Positions 10,401 through 17,854 of a DNA stretch of 64,000 bases are shown piece by piece; within the stretch, counting starts at the first letter, position 1; every line of letters starts with the position of its first letter. Made by a program: the position numbers and the translations under genes. The DNA comes from Luteibaculum sp964627445. Lineage in GTDB: Bacteria > Bacteroidota > Bacteroidia > Flavobacteriales_D > Luteibaculaceae. The stretch lies in contig CAZVJF010000002.1 of the NCBI GenBank assembly GCA_964627445.1, positions 1 through 64,000 of the forward strand, read 5' to 3'. The notes beneath the pieces are model-generated. The model did no database searches. It was not told the DNA's origin and was given only the letters and a program-made list of their open reading frames with translations.

Positions 10401-13400
10401 GGATTACAAAGTAACCTTCACCGCCACTGGAGGCGACCCTTCAACATTCTCCTCCCCAGATGGTACCTTTTCTGGCCGAAATTTTACCTCAACAGCAGAT
10501 TACGCCACAAAAACATCCTACAACATCACCTTTGATGACGCCAATGGATGCGGGCCTGTTGAAATCCAGGGGGTTAAAAACTGCGGTTGTTTTACCAACG
10601 CAGGAACCATGCTGTTGCAGCTGACAGAAGTTTGCGAAACCGATATCGCTTCGCCTACCTTTAATAACGATTCCACACTGGTTCAACGTACAGACACACC
10701 CAGTGACACACTCTACTTTGTCTTGCACGAAGGGAATGCCCGTACCATTGTAAACCCTATAGACAGCTTTGCTACTCCTGATGTGCCGTTTATTCCTGGC
10801 CTTACCTATGGTAAAACCTACTTTCTATCTCCGGTAGCGGGCGAACCACTCCCCTCGGGAAGTATAGACTACGATCCACTAGGTTGTGTATCGGTAGGAC
10901 AAGGAGCCCCCATCCGCTTCTATGCCGAACCCACAGTGAATACCAGCACGCCCAACCCTGACCCTTGCTTTAATGAAGACGCGGTTGTAGACCTTAACAT
11001 TACGGGAGCTGCACCCTTTGCAGTATCGGGTAGCGACAATGCGGGTGTGCGTTTTAAAAACAATGGCCTTTCGGCCACTGATGCGCTAAACTTTACCCTG
11101 AGTAACGATGATGAAATTCGTATTGATAGCGTATTCGATAAATACTGTAGCGTACGTGTAGATCCTAATGAAACCGTATCCTTTACCGTACGACAATCAC
11201 CTGATACCGTACCCGGCACCATAAGCTATGAGTGCACCCGTGACGCGGAGTTCTATGTTGTTACCTTTGAGCTCTCTGGCGATGCAGCTACAATGGAAGT
11301 TAGCCCTTCTACAGCAGGCTCCATCGATCCTACAACCGGAGTATTTACTTCCAACCCTATCGCCAATAAGAGCGGGTATTCATTCACCTTCTCAGACCAA
11401 TACGATTGTGGTGACTTAGTTATCGCAGATGAGTTTGAATGTCCTTGTTTAACCGATGCTGGAACACTGCAAGAATCTGAAGTTTTTGTTTGCGAATACG
11501 AAACTGCTGAGTTCACTCAAACCCCTCAAAGCTCTTTCTTTGATGCTAATGATGACTCCCTGCTCATCGTTTACAATGACCCCAATGACCCTATTGGTTC
11601 CTTGCTTTTAGAAGAGCCCATCACAGACCCAAATGGCCCCATCACTCTAGACATCAGAGCGCCACTGCAACCTGATGTATTGTACTATGCGAGTATGGCT
11701 ATGGGGAACCGAGATGGTTCGGGTGGAATCGATTTTAATGACCCCTGTTTAAGTATCACACCCGCAGTAGAACTGCGCTTTAATGGAACGCCAAACTTCG
11801 TTTACGCGGGTGATGACGATTTTGAATACAACCAATGTGCGGGAACGGACTTTGTGATACCCTATGAGGGTTCTGGAAATGGTCCATTTAGCATCTTTTA
11901 TACTGAAAACAGTGGCCCAGAATTGTCTATGGAGGATCTAGAGATCACCAACGATTCTATATTTTTTACGGTGGCTCCTACCGATGACGTAGACTTAGTT
12001 TTTACCCGTATCGTAGACGCCAATGGGTGTGAGCTTACCCTTACGGAACAACTTGATCTAAACACGTTTCAGGCCCCGGAACTCAATATTGTAAACACGA
12101 ACGATACTACGATCTGTGCGGGAGAACGTGTAGAAATTATTCTTGATGTTGATGCGCCTGGATCCTGGGGAGTAGACCTGTTTGATGATATAACAGGCAA
12201 TCAGGTAGGTAGAACGCAGAGCAGTGATGCCAGAAAAACAGTCTTTGTTCGAACAGATGAAGACGACCCCAGTGAGCTATTAATTGTAGGTAGAAACCTT
12301 AAAAATGGAATCCCGCCACAGTGTGAGGGACCTTCATTTGGATCTAAAAGAGTGTTTATAACACCCAACCCCTCGGTTACCGTAACACCTCAAAATCAAA
12401 GCGTTTGTGAGGATGGTGTAATGTTGGCCGATGTAACGGTGACTGGCGGCATCGCTCCTTTTACGTTGAACATAACCGGTCCAAATGGTTTTGACAGCAC
12501 ATATAGCAATCTCAGCCGTAATGATGTTATAGCACTGCCAACGAAAAACCCCGGAGTGCAAACCTACAATGCCGTTTCTATAAGCGACGCTTCTCCAAAC
12601 CAAGCCTGTACCGGTACTGGAAACAATGATATCACCTACGAAGTAACACCGCTGCCCACAGCGCGCCTTCTTAGCGCTAGTGAAGTTTGTACTGGTGAGC
12701 CCATCCCTGTTAGAGTAAATATTTCGGGAACAGCCACGAACTACAGTTTGGTAATTATTAACCAAACCATCAATGAATCTAATGAGTACACCAATCTATT
12801 GGCTGGAGATACCACATTACTGTTGCCTCCTGCTACGAGTAATACATCACAAGAATTTACCTTGGGTGATGTAGTAGATGACAGAGGATGTAGCAACGCA
12901 GGTAACACAGCAAGAGTAACTTCCACCCAATTTGACAGACCGGGCATAGGCTTCTCTTTTAACGGCACGGATGACGCCTGTACGCCCTTACTGTTGCGAG
13001 TAACTCCCAACGTAAGCACGCCACCCAACAGCACCTGTGTTTGGACTTTTGAAGACGGACAAGCGGTGACTAACAACTGTAATACTCCTTTTGATTTGCC
13101 TTTTGATGTTCCAGGAGCCTACGACATGCGCGTAAGTGCCACCACCGAACAAGGCTGTGCATCAGACACCATAGTCGAAGACGCGGTAAACGTACGCCCG
13201 ATACCTGCGGTAGACTTTATGTATGACCCCGTGGAACCAACCAACGTGCTAAACATTGTGAGTTTTGATAACCGCTCTGTGGATGCCGATATCTTTGCTT
13301 GGGACTTTGGCGGGTTAGATAGCAGCAGCAATAGGAATCCGGTATTTGAATTCCCCACAACACCCGACATAACCTACCCGATTCAGCTAATCGCTACATC

Positions 13401-13740
13401 GCAATTTGGTTGTGTAGATAGCATCACCAAACCGCTGACTATAGCGGCAGATCTCACCTTCTACATTCCCAACTCATTTACTCCGAATGCGGATGGTGTA
13501 AACGATGTATTTAAACCTACAGCAACCATTAATAAGGAAGACCTTTCAAGCTATGAGCTCTTTGTGTACAACCGTTGGGGCGAGCGTGTATTCTACACCG
13601 ATGACCTTAACGTAGGCTGGGATGGAAAATACCGTGGCAAGGTGGTTCGCTCGGGAGGATATACCTACCGTCTAAAAGCCGTGCTGCGTTTTACTGGGCA
13701 AGAGCTGGAAGAACATGGTATTGTTTTGGTTACGGATTAA
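7459..13740 (+). CDS. Giant secreted adhesin-like protein with IgGFc-like, PKD and type B T9SS sorting domains
   Basis: At 2,093 residues this is the largest gene here. A signal peptide ends about residue 30 (SSLKAQ). Residues 30-500 resemble the IgGFc-binding N-terminal domain of Bacteroidota surface proteins, with paired cysteines and TMITNLPLESWGTEF. A Cys-x2-Cys hinge (ACPICP, about 508) leads into a PKD domain with WTWDYGDGT and a SprB-like unit (DANAGPDQEICFGE to about 688). Further Ig-like units follow, then a tandem duplication of about 285 residues (DNA about 10,345-11,197 and 11,198-12,075) marked by NCGCFTNAGT and ECPCLTDAGT. Two late PKD-like units precede the type B sorting domain (YIPNSFTPNADGVNDVF to the end). 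Predicted export by T9SS and attachment to the surface or gliding machinery. CATATTTG at 7426-7433 is a one-mismatch minus-7 element. Ligand unknown. Confidence 0.9.
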   Translation: MFQRNLQFSILFHFILTACLLLGASSLKAQKIAGQEFWFTLPPLAPTAPGEGLQLYVVSDFCIEDAFVEIPGLDFRQEFTVDRGQFTQITIPTNINGLPVWHNRPGRIEDKAIHLKADFPVLLYVATYEALSVDGEIILPVSMLGEEYVIANRGTTVQPPLRNTVVATEDNTDIEVKTWDNAGNPIIYNETLNRGQTYQWGLTRANCNDDQPDGDNWYAGCITANGSVVSASKPVAVIGSLDCSGGFECGACDNTMITNLPLESWGTEFVTAQITERFNPNLGNCLPGRPVSGDFIDVVGPVGANVTITDRTGTRTVTLEAPPYDNGANYGYGYHFFDVAPETGLGAQDFGFANTVITSDQPIQITQHPKGWQTDNVQSNDPENIAVYPTNMWKTSYIFAILRTVTTASAEFTIVVENVGDPAPIDNFEFDNGVAGIRNVNNIAGASPWIQIGNTDYFFKRVPANLSINTLRIYSRTGQPFGIYTLANGNAESYIQNGGDGPIIEVPACPICPIAEFEISPEEECIGNPITFTDLSEDNDPDGDTKIVDWTWDYGDGTSETFTTSTNPTHVYDSAGTFDVTLTVTNDNPNPGPCPISITKKLTILPGPDANAGPDQEICFGENVVLGGTPTGTGGNGNLTYSWTPNNNLSSNTNPNPTAQPANTEIYTVQVEDEEGCKQTDDVEIVVIPKDSAYIADDEYTVCNGNDVIVNVTITGGNADSYDITLSNGNITVREANFPGSGTITVPFNTARPTGFNVSISNFSPNDANVCGAFDIAPIPVNVRPDLGAEFENASVNVCEGEEAVFEVNIDGPGLPVSFDLVKASNDSLVESITGTTSNPHVVTIAIPQSTILRLTNLRYADDPTCPSDATDQVEIVVQENPNPGEDGMTSICAGSDPVDLITVLEGSPDAGGTWRDLNLSGALVNGQFDPSTGVTDGEYRFEYTISSNPNCEQLTAIATVDFNEPPKVENLQEECSEQLEDYKVTFTATGGDPSTFSSPDGTFSGRNFTSTADYATKTSYNITFDDANGCGPVEIQGVKNCGCFTNAGTMLLQLTEVCETDIASPTFNNDSTLVQRTDTPSDTLYFVLHEGNARTIVNPIDSFATPDVPFIPGLTYGKTYFLSPVAGEPLPSGSIDYDPLGCVSVGQGAPIRFYAEPTVNTSTPNPDPCFNEDAVVDLNITGAAPFAVSGSDNAGVRFKNNGLSATDALNFTLSNDDEIRIDSVFDKYCSVRVDPNETVSFTVRQSPDTVPGTISYECTRDAEFYVVTFELSGDAATMEVSPSTAGSIDPTTGVFTSNPIANKSGYSFTFSDQYDCGDLVIADEFECPCLTDAGTLQESEVFVCEYETAEFTQTPQSSFFDANDDSLLIVYNDPNDPIGSLLLEEPITDPNGPITLDIRAPLQPDVLYYASMAMGNRDGSGGIDFNDPCLSITPAVELRFNGTPNFVYAGDDDFEYNQCAGTDFVIPYEGSGNGPFSIFYTENSGPELSMEDLEITNDSIFFTVAPTDDVDLVFTRIVDANGCELTLTEQLDLNTFQAPELNIVNTNDTTICAGERVEIILDVDAPGSWGVDLFDDITGNQVGRTQSSDARKTVFVRTDEDDPSELLIVGRNLKNGIPPQCEGPSFGSKRVFITPNPSVTVTPQNQSVCEDGVMLADVTVTGGIAPFTLNITGPNGFDSTYSNLSRNDVIALPTKNPGVQTYNAVSISDASPNQACTGTGNNDITYEVTPLPTARLLSASEVCTGEPIPVRVNISGTATNYSLVIINQTINESNEYTNLLAGDTTLLLPPATSNTSQEFTLGDVVDDRGCSNAGNTARVTSTQFDRPGIGFSFNGTDDACTPLLLRVTPNVSTPPNSTCVWTFEDGQAVTNNCNTPFDLPFDVPGAYDMRVSATTEQGCASDTIVEDAVNVRPIPAVDFMYDPVEPTNVLNIVSFDNRSVDADIFAWDFGGLDSSSNRNPVFEFPTTPDITYPIQLIATSQFGCVDSITKPLTIAADLTFYIPNSFTPNADGVNDVFKPTATINKEDLSSYELFVYNRWGERVFYTDDLNVGWDGKYRGKVVRSGGYTYRLKAVLRFTGQELEEHGIVLVTD

Positions 13741-13758
13741 TCCTGTAAAATGATCATG

Positions 13759-13789
13759 AAAAAACCCGGGCAAACCACCCGGGTTTTTT
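13759..13789. terminator. Bidirectional intrinsic terminator
   Basis: Perfect 12-base stem AAAAAACCCGGG / CCCGGGTTTTTT around a 7-base loop, between the plus-strand giant gene and the converging lipoprotein gene. The A- and T-runs allow use from both directions. Confidence 0.9.
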
Positions 13790-13806
13790 ACTTTTTGGAT
13801 GTTGCT

Positions 13807-14211
13807 CTAATCGATAACTTGTATTGGAATGCGTTTCTCCGCTTGGATTCGGTTGTGGTTGTCAACTCGAAAAACCACCATTACGGTATCAAAGGATGTT
13901 TTACGCACACGCCAAAAGCTATCAAAGGCTACCATGTCATTGTGCTCATGGCCTGCTATAATTTCTTCAATAAGGTTTACCCCTCGTTGATCCCAAATTT
14001 GTATCGAGTAACTATGTATTTCCACGGGATCGGAAAAAGAACCCTGGATCGCCACCGTATCCCCTAAACCATAGGAAGTGAACGCTGCAGGTGTGGCCAC
14101 CGCAATACTGGGCTGCTGCTCCTTGGCTTCTTTGATTTCGTCATTGGTTTTGGATCTGCAGGCACCTAAAATTCCAAACAAAAGGGAGATATAAAAAATT
14201 CTTCTTCTCAT
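13807..14211 (-). CDS. Small lipoprotein, Ig-like fold suspected (DUF4625-like)
   Basis: A 134-residue protein with a lipobox, LFGILGAC, placing the lipidated cysteine at about residue 18. After a charged linker it has strand-rich sequence (FTSYGLGDTVAIQGSFSDP, then a GHEHNDM histidine cluster and a final FRVDNHNRIQAEKRIPIQV). This pattern recalls the DUF4625 lipoproteins of Bacteroidota, but I hold that match loosely. The gene starts two bases after the stop of the CxxCxC barrel-like gene and is the third of a cluster whose other two members carry cysteine motifs. The His cluster would suit a periplasmic or surface metal contact; that is inference only. Confidence 0.7.
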   Translation of the reverse strand: MRRRIFYISLLFGILGACRSKTNDEIKEAKEQQPSIAVATPAAFTSYGLGDTVAIQGSFSDPVEIHSYSIQIWDQRGVNLIEEIIAGHEHNDMVAFDSFWRVRKTSFDTVMVVFRVDNHNRIQAEKRIPIQVID

Positions 14212-14213
14212 AA

Positions 14214-15059
14214 CTACATCAAATAATAGCCTAGCTGCAATTGAACCGTAGGCAAGGGTTGAACCGTTTTTCTATTGATATTGTGTGCTAGAGGAAGACT
14301 CCCTCCTAAGCCCAAAGAAATTTTTCGGTTGGATACTACAACCTGCGCATCGAGCTGCAATGCCCTTCCACCCGAAAATTGCTGACGAAAATTGCGGATA
14401 ATGTCTTCCTGTTTGCGGTAGGCACTACAGCCCATCATTAACGTAAGCGAAGATTGTTGCACAGGCATCGTTTGCCAAAACCCAACGCCCAAGTTGTGAC
14501 TTGCTCCTACCCGTAAATCGTTGGTACTGGCCAAAAACGGATCGTAACTATAGTTGGCTATCCAGCCCGACTTTTCCGTTGCTTGGTAGGAAGCGTTTAC
14601 AGAAAATAGCAAGCGGTAATTCCCCATACCGGGTTGTTGATACCAGTTCAGATTGCTAGATTTCCCTGTAGGAAACTGGATGCCTAAACCGGTATTCATA
14701 GAAATAGCGGAGCCCAGCTGCCAATTCTTTCCGGCACCCAACATCACGTCTCCAAAACCCGACTGTGTAGCCACCGTTTGTTCGGTATTACTTACCCGAT
14801 AGGGCAAATTTAGCTGCACCGAGCCCCAGCGCTCTCGGTATAACACACCAAGGTTGTTCTGAATAAAATTGCTTTCCAGGCTACTACCCTCCGCGGATAT
14901 GGGCCGAAAGCGTTGCCAGCGCGTTGTATTGAGCACCGTCCATTTGGCTTTAATGGGTGTAAAACCCATCAAAGAAGCGCCTGGACCGCAATTGCAGACA
15001 TCACAGGCATTAGCCTCTGCGACCATTACTAAGGCCCAGAGGATCAAAAGTTTTTTCAA
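14214..15059 (-). CDS. Outer-membrane beta-barrel-like protein with N-terminal CDVCNCG motif
   Basis: 281 residues. The signal peptide ends near residue 18 (AEANA), so the mature protein would begin at once with CDVCNCGPG, a dense cysteine motif. The remainder alternates polar and aromatic residues as in barrel strands: WTVLNTTRWQRF, GVLYRERWGSVQLNLPYRVSN, and a C-terminal VQLQLGYYLM ending in a hydrophobic residue. FGDVMLGAGKNWQLG resembles outer-membrane proteins usually labelled 'transporter'. It lies between the CNGQCHL protein (27 bases upstream) and the His-containing lipoprotein (2 bases downstream). A role in moving or sensing a thiophilic metal is suggested by context only; substrate unknown. 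Confidence 0.7.
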   Translation of the reverse strand: MKKLLILWALVMVAEANACDVCNCGPGASLMGFTPIKAKWTVLNTTRWQRFRPISAEGSSLESNFIQNNLGVLYRERWGSVQLNLPYRVSNTEQTVATQSGFGDVMLGAGKNWQLGSAISMNTGLGIQFPTGKSSNLNWYQQPGMGNYRLLFSVNASYQATEKSGWIANYSYDPFLASTNDLRVGASHNLGVGFWQTMPVQQSSLTLMMGCSAYRKQEDIIRNFRQQFSGGRALQLDAQVVVSNRKISLGLGGSLPLAHNINRKTVQPLPTVQLQLGYYLM

Positions 15060-15086
15060 TGTTTAGGAAATTAAAGGTTACAGAAT

Positions 15087-15464
15087 CTATACCTGTATAC
15101 CTTTAGGAGGTGGTAATTTGACGTCAGCATTGCGTGAGGCCCGCCAAAAAGGAGGTCTGCTCTTTGCCTTATTTTGGAGGGCCACCCATTTTTCTTCTAC
15201 TAAAACAACGTATTGAAATGCGAGGTAGGGCAAAGATTCCACCCGGCTTGCCATTTTCTCATCGGCAGCATTGGGTTGCTGTTCCTGCAGTGTTTTTGCT
15301 AAATGACATTGGCCGTTGCACTGCATGGCTGGCTTATCCTTGTTTTCGCAAAACAGCGCAATGATTTCCTCTTGGTTGATAAAAAAGGAACCAAAGGTAT
15401 ACGCGTTTATAGTTACTGGAAGTAGCAGCAAAACGATATAACCTATGGCTAGCAGCTTTTTCAT
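15087..15464 (-). CDS. Small exported protein with C-x8-C-x3-C motif (CNGQCHL)
   Basis: 125 residues with an N-terminal hydrophobic helix (MKKLLAIGYIVLLLLPV), then FCENKDKPAMQCNGQCHLAK, three cysteines and a histidine in a compact arrangement. I recall short Bacteroidota proteins with a near-identical CENKDKP...CNGKCHL block, often beside metal-handling genes, though no function has been established that I know of. The rest is low-complexity and polar (KSRPPFWRASRNADVKLPPP). It is the first gene of a three-gene cluster, 21 bases after elbB, with its own promoter-like element overlapping that gap. A signal anchor or cleaved leader is equally possible. Confidence 0.7.
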   Translation of the reverse strand: MKKLLAIGYIVLLLLPVTINAYTFGSFFINQEEIIALFCENKDKPAMQCNGQCHLAKTLQEQQPNAADEKMASRVESLPYLAFQYVVLVEEKWVALQNKAKSRPPFWRASRNADVKLPPPKGIQV

Positions 15465-15472
15465 ACGGGCTG

Positions 15473-15480
15473 CAAAAGTA
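15473..15480 (-). promoter_or_regulatory. Candidate minus-7 element for the Cys-motif cluster
   Basis: TACTTTTG read on the minus strand matches the Bacteroidota TAnnTTTG minus-7 consensus. It ends nine bases before the ATG at 15464, so the leader would be only a few bases. I find no convincing TTTG minus-33 element. Confidence 0.4.
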
Positions 15481-15485
15481 ACGCT

Positions 15486-16169
15486 TTACAGCAGCTTCTG
15501 GAAGGCTTCTACGGCCATGCTCACATTATCGTGAACTTCTGTAATGCTAGCATCCATCATGTAGCAGGGTGCACTCACGATTTTCAAAGACTCGTCCACT
15601 GCAACTTCGCGGATGGTTTTCATGGTTGGCGAAGCACCTATAGACTCCATTCCTGCAGATATAGCTTCAATTTCATAGGGACTAGATTCCACATCGCTAC
15701 CCACAGTAAGCGTGGCTTGGTGGTTCGTTCCTTCCAAAGCTTTGGCTACTACTGTAGGCCCCATGCATAAAGCCATTACCGCTTTTTTTCCCTCGACAAA
15801 GCTTTGAATGGTGCTTTTCACCTCGGAATCGATGGCACCATCTGGGCCACTAATAGCCCACTGATTTAAGTTTTTTGCAGCTCCAAAGCCCCCCGGTATC
15901 GCAAGGCCGTCAAATTCTTGCACCTTTAAGTTGGTCAGTGGTTGGATATCGCCCCTAGCTATGCGAGCAGCTTCTACCAACACATTGCGCTCCTCCTCCA
16001 TGGGGTTGCCATTGGTATGGTTTATCACATGGAATTGCTTTTTGTCCGGCGCAAAACACTGATAGGATATACCTGCTTTATCCAAAGCCAGTAAGGTAAA
16101 TACCGCCTCGTGGATTTCGCTTCCATCATACACTCCACTTCCCGATAATAAAACGGCTACTCTTTTCAT
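15486..16169 (-). CDS. elbB: Isoprenoid biosynthesis glyoxalase ElbB, DJ-1/PfpI family
   Basis: 227 residues with the class I amidotransferase-like (DJ-1) fold. Family marks are the start VAVLLSGSGVYDGSEIHEAVF, the glutamate in that first helix, PGGFGAAKNL (near 15,870-15,900) and the nucleophile elbow ALCMGPTVVAKAL, which holds the reactive cysteine (about residue 137). ElbB of E. coli has weak glyoxalase activity and was linked to isoprenoid yield; the true role is unsettled. It follows the coiled-coil gene by seven bases and precedes the CNGQCHL gene by 21. Length is typical and no key residue is missing. Confidence 0.93.
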   Translation of the reverse strand: MKRVAVLLSGSGVYDGSEIHEAVFTLLALDKAGISYQCFAPDKKQFHVINHTNGNPMEEERNVLVEAARIARGDIQPLTNLKVQEFDGLAIPGGFGAAKNLNQWAISGPDGAIDSEVKSTIQSFVEGKKAVMALCMGPTVVAKALEGTNHQATLTVGSDVESSPYEIEAISAGMESIGASPTMKTIREVAVDESLKIVSAPCYMMDASITEVHDNVSMAVEAFQKLL

Positions 16170-16176
16170 GATTTGG

Positions 16177-16905
16177 CTATTTCTCGTTTTCCGCTTCCAG
16201 TTTTTTTAGCTGTGCTTCCGCTTCTTTTTCCTCGTTAGCTAAGGATTTAATCTGCTTTTTTTTTACCTCAATCTCCTGGCGGAGACCCTCGTTTTTGTTC
16301 TCCAAATCCTTAGCCTTTCCCAACAACTGGTTTTTTTGAGCTGGGTTATCTTCTGCCTCTTTTTTGGCCTCTTTAATCGCCTTATCGTTATCCTTTACAT
16401 ACCCCGATAATTTACGGGCAGCACGCTTCATCTCTTTGCGCTTTTTCTTAATTTCCTTGATGCGCTTCTCAAAATATTCCTTTCGCACTTCGTAATCGAA
16501 ATCTGCGAGCAAATTCATTAAGTACTCGTTCTCTTTTTCAAAACCCACTTGATTGGTGTAGATGTTGGTCCCCAACGCCATGTTGACCTGCATTTGGGTG
16601 GAATCGTTTTTTTGAACAAACCAAGATTGCAAGACCCCTTCCTTATCGGAACCCGGCACTGGAAACGCATTACTTTTCCATACCCCTTTGCGGTCAGATA
16701 CCTTTACATCGGCCTCGTCCTTCACAAAATCAGACCACATTTCACCGACATCCTCGCTCATGGGTAGCATCACTTGATAAACAGGTATACGCTCTTCACC
16801 CACCGCTTTGGTGGTTGCTTCCATTCCCGGAATTTTGAATTGCGCGAACACGGCAGAACTTGATGTAAGACCCAGCAACAGAAGGGCAGAGGTAATTTTG
16901 TTCAT
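16177..16905 (-). CDS. Secreted coiled-coil protein of unknown function
   Basis: 242 residues with a signal peptide ending at AVFAQ (about residue 22). Residues 25-130 form a mixed domain (IPVYQVMLPMSEDVGEMWSDF) and residues 135-242 are a long, strongly charged coiled coil (KEIKKKRKEMKRAARKL to the end, rich in Lys, Glu, Ala). I do not recognise a named domain. The gene lies seven bases upstream of elbB on the same strand. A periplasmic structural or scaffold role is possible, but nothing here shows it. Confidence 0.75.
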   Translation of the reverse strand: MNKITSALLLLGLTSSSAVFAQFKIPGMEATTKAVGEERIPVYQVMLPMSEDVGEMWSDFVKDEADVKVSDRKGVWKSNAFPVPGSDKEGVLQSWFVQKNDSTQMQVNMALGTNIYTNQVGFEKENEYLMNLLADFDYEVRKEYFEKRIKEIKKKRKEMKRAARKLSGYVKDNDKAIKEAKKEAEDNPAQKNQLLGKAKDLENKNEGLRQEIEVKKKQIKSLANEEKEAEAQLKKLEAENEK

Positions 16906-16960
16906 GGTAGTGGTATTGGATAAGCAATCTACAAACGAAAGCCTTAACTAGCAATTTGAC

Positions 16961-17242
16961 TTATAAATCTTTAATGATTTCTGGTGTACCCGTTTTGGCT
17001 CCATAGGGCACCACCAACGTGCCTTTCGCTCCAGAATGCGTACGTAAAGCAATTACGACACAATCGTCTTCTGGGTTTGTCATACCATCAAAGCGCTCCA
17101 TGTGATCTACTTCTACATCTTCTACGGTGTAGGTGTGCTCTGCAGATGCAATTTTTCCATCCTTAATACTAAAATTGTCGGTGTAGCCTTTTGCTACCCA
17201 GGTGTTAATGGTATCTACCACTGTTCGTTCTTTGTAGCTCAT
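16961..17242 (-). CDS. Small conserved protein of the family mislabelled 'phosphoribosylpyrophosphate synthetase'
   Basis: 93 residues, no signal peptide. The pattern (TVVDTINTWVAKGYTDNFSI, then EHTYTVEDVEVDHMERFDGMTNPEDDCVVIALRTHSGAKGTLVVPYG) matches a short Bacteroidota family that databases often label phosphoribosylpyrophosphate synthetase. It is far too small for that enzyme and lacks its PRPP and ATP loops, so the label should not be carried over. It stands alone, 55 bases from the coiled-coil gene. Function unknown. Confidence 0.75.
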   Translation of the reverse strand: MSYKERTVVDTINTWVAKGYTDNFSIKDGKIASAEHTYTVEDVEVDHMERFDGMTNPEDDCVVIALRTHSGAKGTLVVPYGAKTGTPEIIKDL

Positions 17243-17322
17243 ATCCTTTTTGCAAAAAGGTAGGCATTACAAGCAAGCGAAAGTGTTAAAAGAAATTTAT
17301 AACACCTTGATAATGAACTGGT

Positions 17323-17772
17323 TTAGATTTCAACGATGGCGTCTAGGTCCCGTGAGTTGGGCAGCACAGAGAAATCGAAGCGCGCAGTGAGATAGCTTGT
17401 ATCTACTTTGGGTGTTCCCAGAGATTGGCCTTGAGCTACGGTTTGGCCTGGAGTCACTTGCACCTGATTTAGGTGGCGATACACCGACCGCTTTCCGGTG
17501 GGATGCTCGAGCACAACCACAATACCTAGTTCAGCCGTTTCAGTAACTTGAACAACCGAACCTGAAGCGTAAGCGCGTATGGATGATTCCTCGTGGGTAA
17601 GCACTTTTAACCAAGATTGGCCATTGGCGTCACCCTCCTCCAACTTGTAAAACTGAATAACATCTTGTGGAGCAGCGGGTGGGCAGCACTTTTGACTATC
17701 AAAACTTGGATGCCATGATATAACGCCCAAAGCGCCTGCCATAGCGAATAAACCCAAGAATTTTGTAATCAT
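17323..17772 (-). CDS. M23/LytM-like protein, probably catalytically degenerate
   Basis: Start chosen at the ATG 17,772; a GTG at 17,793 would add seven residues ahead of the hydrophobic helix. Residues 1-25 form a signal peptide or anchor, followed by a Cys-Cys pair. The C-terminal half follows the peptidase M23 layout: VVLEHPTGKRSVYRHLNQVQV, then PGQTVAQGQSLG. The second zinc motif (HxH, normally within HLHFE) is replaced by ARFDFSV, so peptidoglycan hydrolysis is doubtful. A regulatory role like that of EnvC/NlpD LytM domains is possible. It starts 82 bases after ispG on the same strand. Confidence 0.65.
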   Translation of the reverse strand: MITKFLGLFAMAGALGVISWHPSFDSQKCCPPAAPQDVIQFYKLEEGDANGQSWLKVLTHEESSIRAYASGSVVQVTETAELGIVVVLEHPTGKRSVYRHLNQVQVTPGQTVAQGQSLGTPKVDTSYLTARFDFSVLPNSRDLDAIVEI

Positions 17773-17854
17773 AATCGCAGCTGTTTTTCCCACGTGTGCT
17801 TACAAAAACTGCACATTTTTAGAATTATTGTGCATTGGCACAAAATAATTTAGG

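Noticed and set aside
16961..17242. Phosphoribosylpyrophosphate synthetase
   Set aside because: The family label exists in databases but the 93-residue protein lacks every catalytic element of that enzyme.
17810..17834. TGCACA / TGTGCA inverted repeat after ispG as a terminator
   Set aside because: A six-base stem with a 13-base loop and only a short T-run is too weak to call.
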